Source: Helicobacteraceae bacterium (lineage in GTDB: Bacteria; Campylobacterota; Campylobacteria; Campylobacterales; Sulfurimonadaceae). Taken from it: DNA of 64,000 bases. A program made the translations under genes and the position numbers. This document shows, in pieces, positions 62,151-64,000 of the stretch. Under the pieces are notes generated by a model that did no database searches, was not told where the DNA came from, and saw only the letters and a list, made by a program, of their open reading frames with translations. The stretch is from contig JALWGC010000019.1 in NCBI GenBank assembly GCA_027038835.1, positions 24,868 to 88,867 of the forward strand, written 5' to 3'. Each line of letters starts with the position of its first letter. The first letter of the stretch is position 1.

Positions 62151-63697
62151 TGCATACTCCTTTTGAAGTTGCTTATAGCGGTTAAATAGCCGATAAACAC
62201 AAGATTGTCGCCACTATGAAGCTCGAAATCCTCTTTTGGATTGAAAACGAACTCTTTTTTCTCTCCACGCAATACCCCAAGAAGGATGATACGTAGCTCG
62301 TCGAAGTTGATGTGCGAAACGGTTTTACCCTCGGCGAAACTTCCCGGTAAAACCTCCATTTCGTCTATTTGGATTTTCTCTTTTTGCTCGATTATCGACA
62401 AAAGTACCTCAAACGCCACCGGCTCACCCACATACACCGATGCCATCATCCCCGCTATCTCTTCGGGCATTATCACCTGATTGACATCGGCAAAACGCAT
62501 CTTCTGTGCTATCTCTTCATCGCTACACCTTGCCGTTACATACACGTTAGGATTGAGACTTTTGACGTTGACGGCTATGAAAGTGTTTTGAATATCATCG
62601 GAAGTCAGACAAAGTACATGGGAAACGTTCGTTTTTACTTTCAACTGCGAAAACACATTTTCACTCGTAGCGTCGGCACAAATCGATTTGTATCCCATCG
62701 AATAGGCAAGTTGTGCCATATGTTCCTCTTTTTCTATAACGACGAAATCGACCCCCTCTTTTGCCAACTCTTTAGCGACCAAACGCCCCAAAAGTCCAAA
62801 ACCGCAAATAACCGTCACACTCTCTTTTTTCGCCAACGAGTTCACGATTCTGTCTTCACGCAAAATTCCAAGCCTCTCGCTAAACGAAGATACGATGATG
62901 GAAGTAACGAAAGATATGAGTCCTATCCCCGTCAAGATAATCATCATCGTAACGACTCTCCCTTCGGTCGTTACCGGAGAGATATCACCGTAACCTACAG
63001 TTGAAATGGTTATGAGCGCCCAGTAAAAAGCATCGAAAAGGTTGTGGATGTTTGGGTTGTCGTTATCGCCCTCGAAAACATACAACATAATACCGGCGAT
63101 AAAAATGAAAAAAGCCGACAGGGTCAAAAGGGTGAGGAGTTCGAACTTCTTGTTTTTTAGAACTTCCAAAAAGCTGGTAAGACTTTTGGTGTAGCGAAGC
63201 ATCTTAAATGCCCGAAACAACACCAAAACCCGAAGCACCCTAAGTCCCCTGTAACTTGGAAATATCGCCAGTAAATCGATAACCGCGGAGAGTGTCGTCA
63301 TGTACTCCCACTTGTTTTTCAATATACGCCAAAAAAGTCTTGTAAAACTCAAATCTCTACTAAAAAACAAGGCTTCTTCGTATTCGTCGATGATGATTTT
63401 ATGTATATCGCTATACACCCACATCCGAAGCAAATATTCGATAATGAAAACGGTTGTAACGAAGTAGAGGTCCAAATCATCAAGCCATTGCGGTACATGG
63501 TGTTTGACATCCATCACAAGCAGCGTAACACTACTTAAAATGACAAAAATCATGAAAAAATCGAAGTATTTTTTGTAAGGGTAATCGTCGTTTTCAAGAA
63601 GGTTGTAGAAAAAACGTTTGACGCTTTGGTACTTCTCGGACGACTCGAGAAAATAAGCGAATTTGACGAGAAAACTTTTGGTATCTTTGACTTTCAT
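62147..63697 (-). CDS. voltage-gated-type potassium channel with RCK domains
   Basis: The 516-residue protein has six hydrophobic helices. The fourth resembles a voltage sensor with regularly spaced arginines (YRGLRVLRVLVLFRAFKMLR), and the filter is TISTVGYGDISP between helices 5 and 6. An RCK_N domain (VICGFGLLGRLVAKEL) and an RCK_C domain follow in the cytoplasm. It selects K+. A second, free RCK protein is co-encoded. Confidence 0.92.
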   Translation of the reverse strand: MKVKDTKSFLVKFAYFLESSEKYQSVKRFFYNLLENDDYPYKKYFDFFMIFVILSSVTLLVMDVKHHVPQWLDDLDLYFVTTVFIIEYLLRMWVYSDIHKIIIDEYEEALFFSRDLSFTRLFWRILKNKWEYMTTLSAVIDLLAIFPSYRGLRVLRVLVLFRAFKMLRYTKSLTSFLEVLKNKKFELLTLLTLSAFFIFIAGIMLYVFEGDNDNPNIHNLFDAFYWALITISTVGYGDISPVTTEGRVVTMMIILTGIGLISFVTSIIVSSFSERLGILREDRIVNSLAKKESVTVICGFGLLGRLVAKELAKEGVDFVVIEKEEHMAQLAYSMGYKSICADATSENVFSQLKVKTNVSHVLCLTSDDIQNTFIAVNVKSLNPNVYVTARCSDEEIAQKMRFADVNQVIMPEEIAGMMASVYVGEPVAFEVLLSIIEQKEKIQIDEMEVLPGSFAEGKTVSHINFDELRIILLGVLRGEKKEFVFNPKEDFELHSGDNLVFIGYLTAISNFKRSMQ

Positions 63698-63790
63698 AAA
63701 ATCCGTTTCTACTTTTTTATGAAAGTGTAACGAATTTTAGTGGAAAATTTGCTAAAAACTACTTGATTATAGGAAATGAGGGGGATGGGG

Positions 63791-64000
63791 CTGCGGCAAA
63801 CGCCAAGCAGTTGGCGTCTTTTGTGGACTCCGTCGCTTCGTCCTTCGGACATGAAGCTTTGGTGCGGCTGCGGCAAACGCCAAGCAGTTGGCGTCTTTTG
63901 TGGACTCCGTCGCTTCGTCCTTCGGACATGAAGCTTTGGTGCGGCTGCGGCAAACGCCAAGCAGTTGGCGTTTGCTTATCGCAGCCTTACATCATGCCCA
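63791..64000. repeat. 77-bp tandem repeat array with hairpins, running to the window edge
   Basis: A unit beginning CTGCGGCAAACGCCAAGCAG starts at 63791, 63868 and 63945, a period of exactly 77 bp. The first two units are identical where they overlap. Each contains the hairpin ACGCCAA-GCAG-TTGGCGT and a GTCC-TTC-GGAC hairpin. The third unit diverges after GGCGT and instead closes a long hairpin (63943-63986) of 18 pairs with a 4-base bulge. This gap, 63698-64000, holds no gene that I trust; short frames through the repeats are repetitive and have no ribosome site. Confidence 0.8.

Noticed and set aside
63709..63960. Two minus-strand open frames (83 and 64 codons) across the terminal repeats
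   Set aside because: They are translations of the 77-bp repeat in two frames, self-similar, without ribosome sites or family likeness.
1..64000. CRISPR arrays, rRNA or tRNA genes, complete insertion sequences
   Set aside because: No spaced direct repeats, rRNA-like stretches, recognised tRNA or transposase frames were seen by eye; a covariance-model search was not possible.

Overview
The window looks like the chromosome of a free-living, motile, nitrate-respiring member of the Campylobacterota (Epsilonproteobacteria). The main evidence is the periplasmic nitrate reductase operon in the order napA-G-H-B-F-L-D without napC, which is typical of that phylum. Supporting signs are the carboxynorspermidine route to spermidine, an epsilon-type RecO and a Trk-linked potassium channel. 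The genus cannot be fixed from the sequence alone. Genes are tightly packed, with many 1-8 base overlaps.

Layout, left to right. Positions 1-11,259: thiE (cut by the window edge) and accD; gltBD for glutamate synthesis; recO; and a polyamine operon (carboxynorspermidine synthase, an HDOD protein, nspC) in which nspC seems to start at AUA. Positions 11,502-18,237: a three-gene signalling operon (hybrid histidine kinase, CheB-CheR fusion, REC-GGDEF protein). Positions 18,312-28,259: a nitrate assimilation island with nirA, nasA, a DmsB-DmsC-like fusion, narK and a PP2C-kinase protein, interrupted by a DUF481 outer-membrane protein. Positions 28,302-36,911: a small cytochrome c, the nap operon and a CRP/FNR-type regulator. 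Positions 36,912-37,455: a gene-free gap holding a 263-bp palindromic element. Positions 37,456-41,280: a porin, then an Rrf2 regulator with a DUF2249 / heme-copper-oxidase-like / DUF59 operon. Positions 41,284-63,697: mostly housekeeping genes (pyrD, M16 protease, trmA, fliP, motAB, glmU, coaBC, uppS, prepilin peptidase, LptF/G-type permease, truA), an iron/sulfur-flavoured trio, an FAD oxidoreductase, a patatin and a potassium channel with a separate RCK protein. The right edge carries 77-bp tandem repeats.

How the parts fit: NarK brings in nitrate. NasA, probably fed from the quinone pool through its fused iron-sulfur/membrane subunit, makes nitrite. NirA makes ammonium, and GltBD can pass ammonium-derived nitrogen into glutamate. 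In parallel, Nap respires nitrate in the periplasm. The most striking regulatory signal is a palindrome, TGATTA-N5-TAATCA, lying 30-31 bp upstream of a TATAAT box in front of nirA, the nasA operon and narK alike. It is clearly different from the FNR-type boxes (TTGAT-N4-GTCAA) found in front of napA and the CRP/FNR gene. Assimilatory and respiratory nitrate reduction thus appear to be under separate transcription factors.
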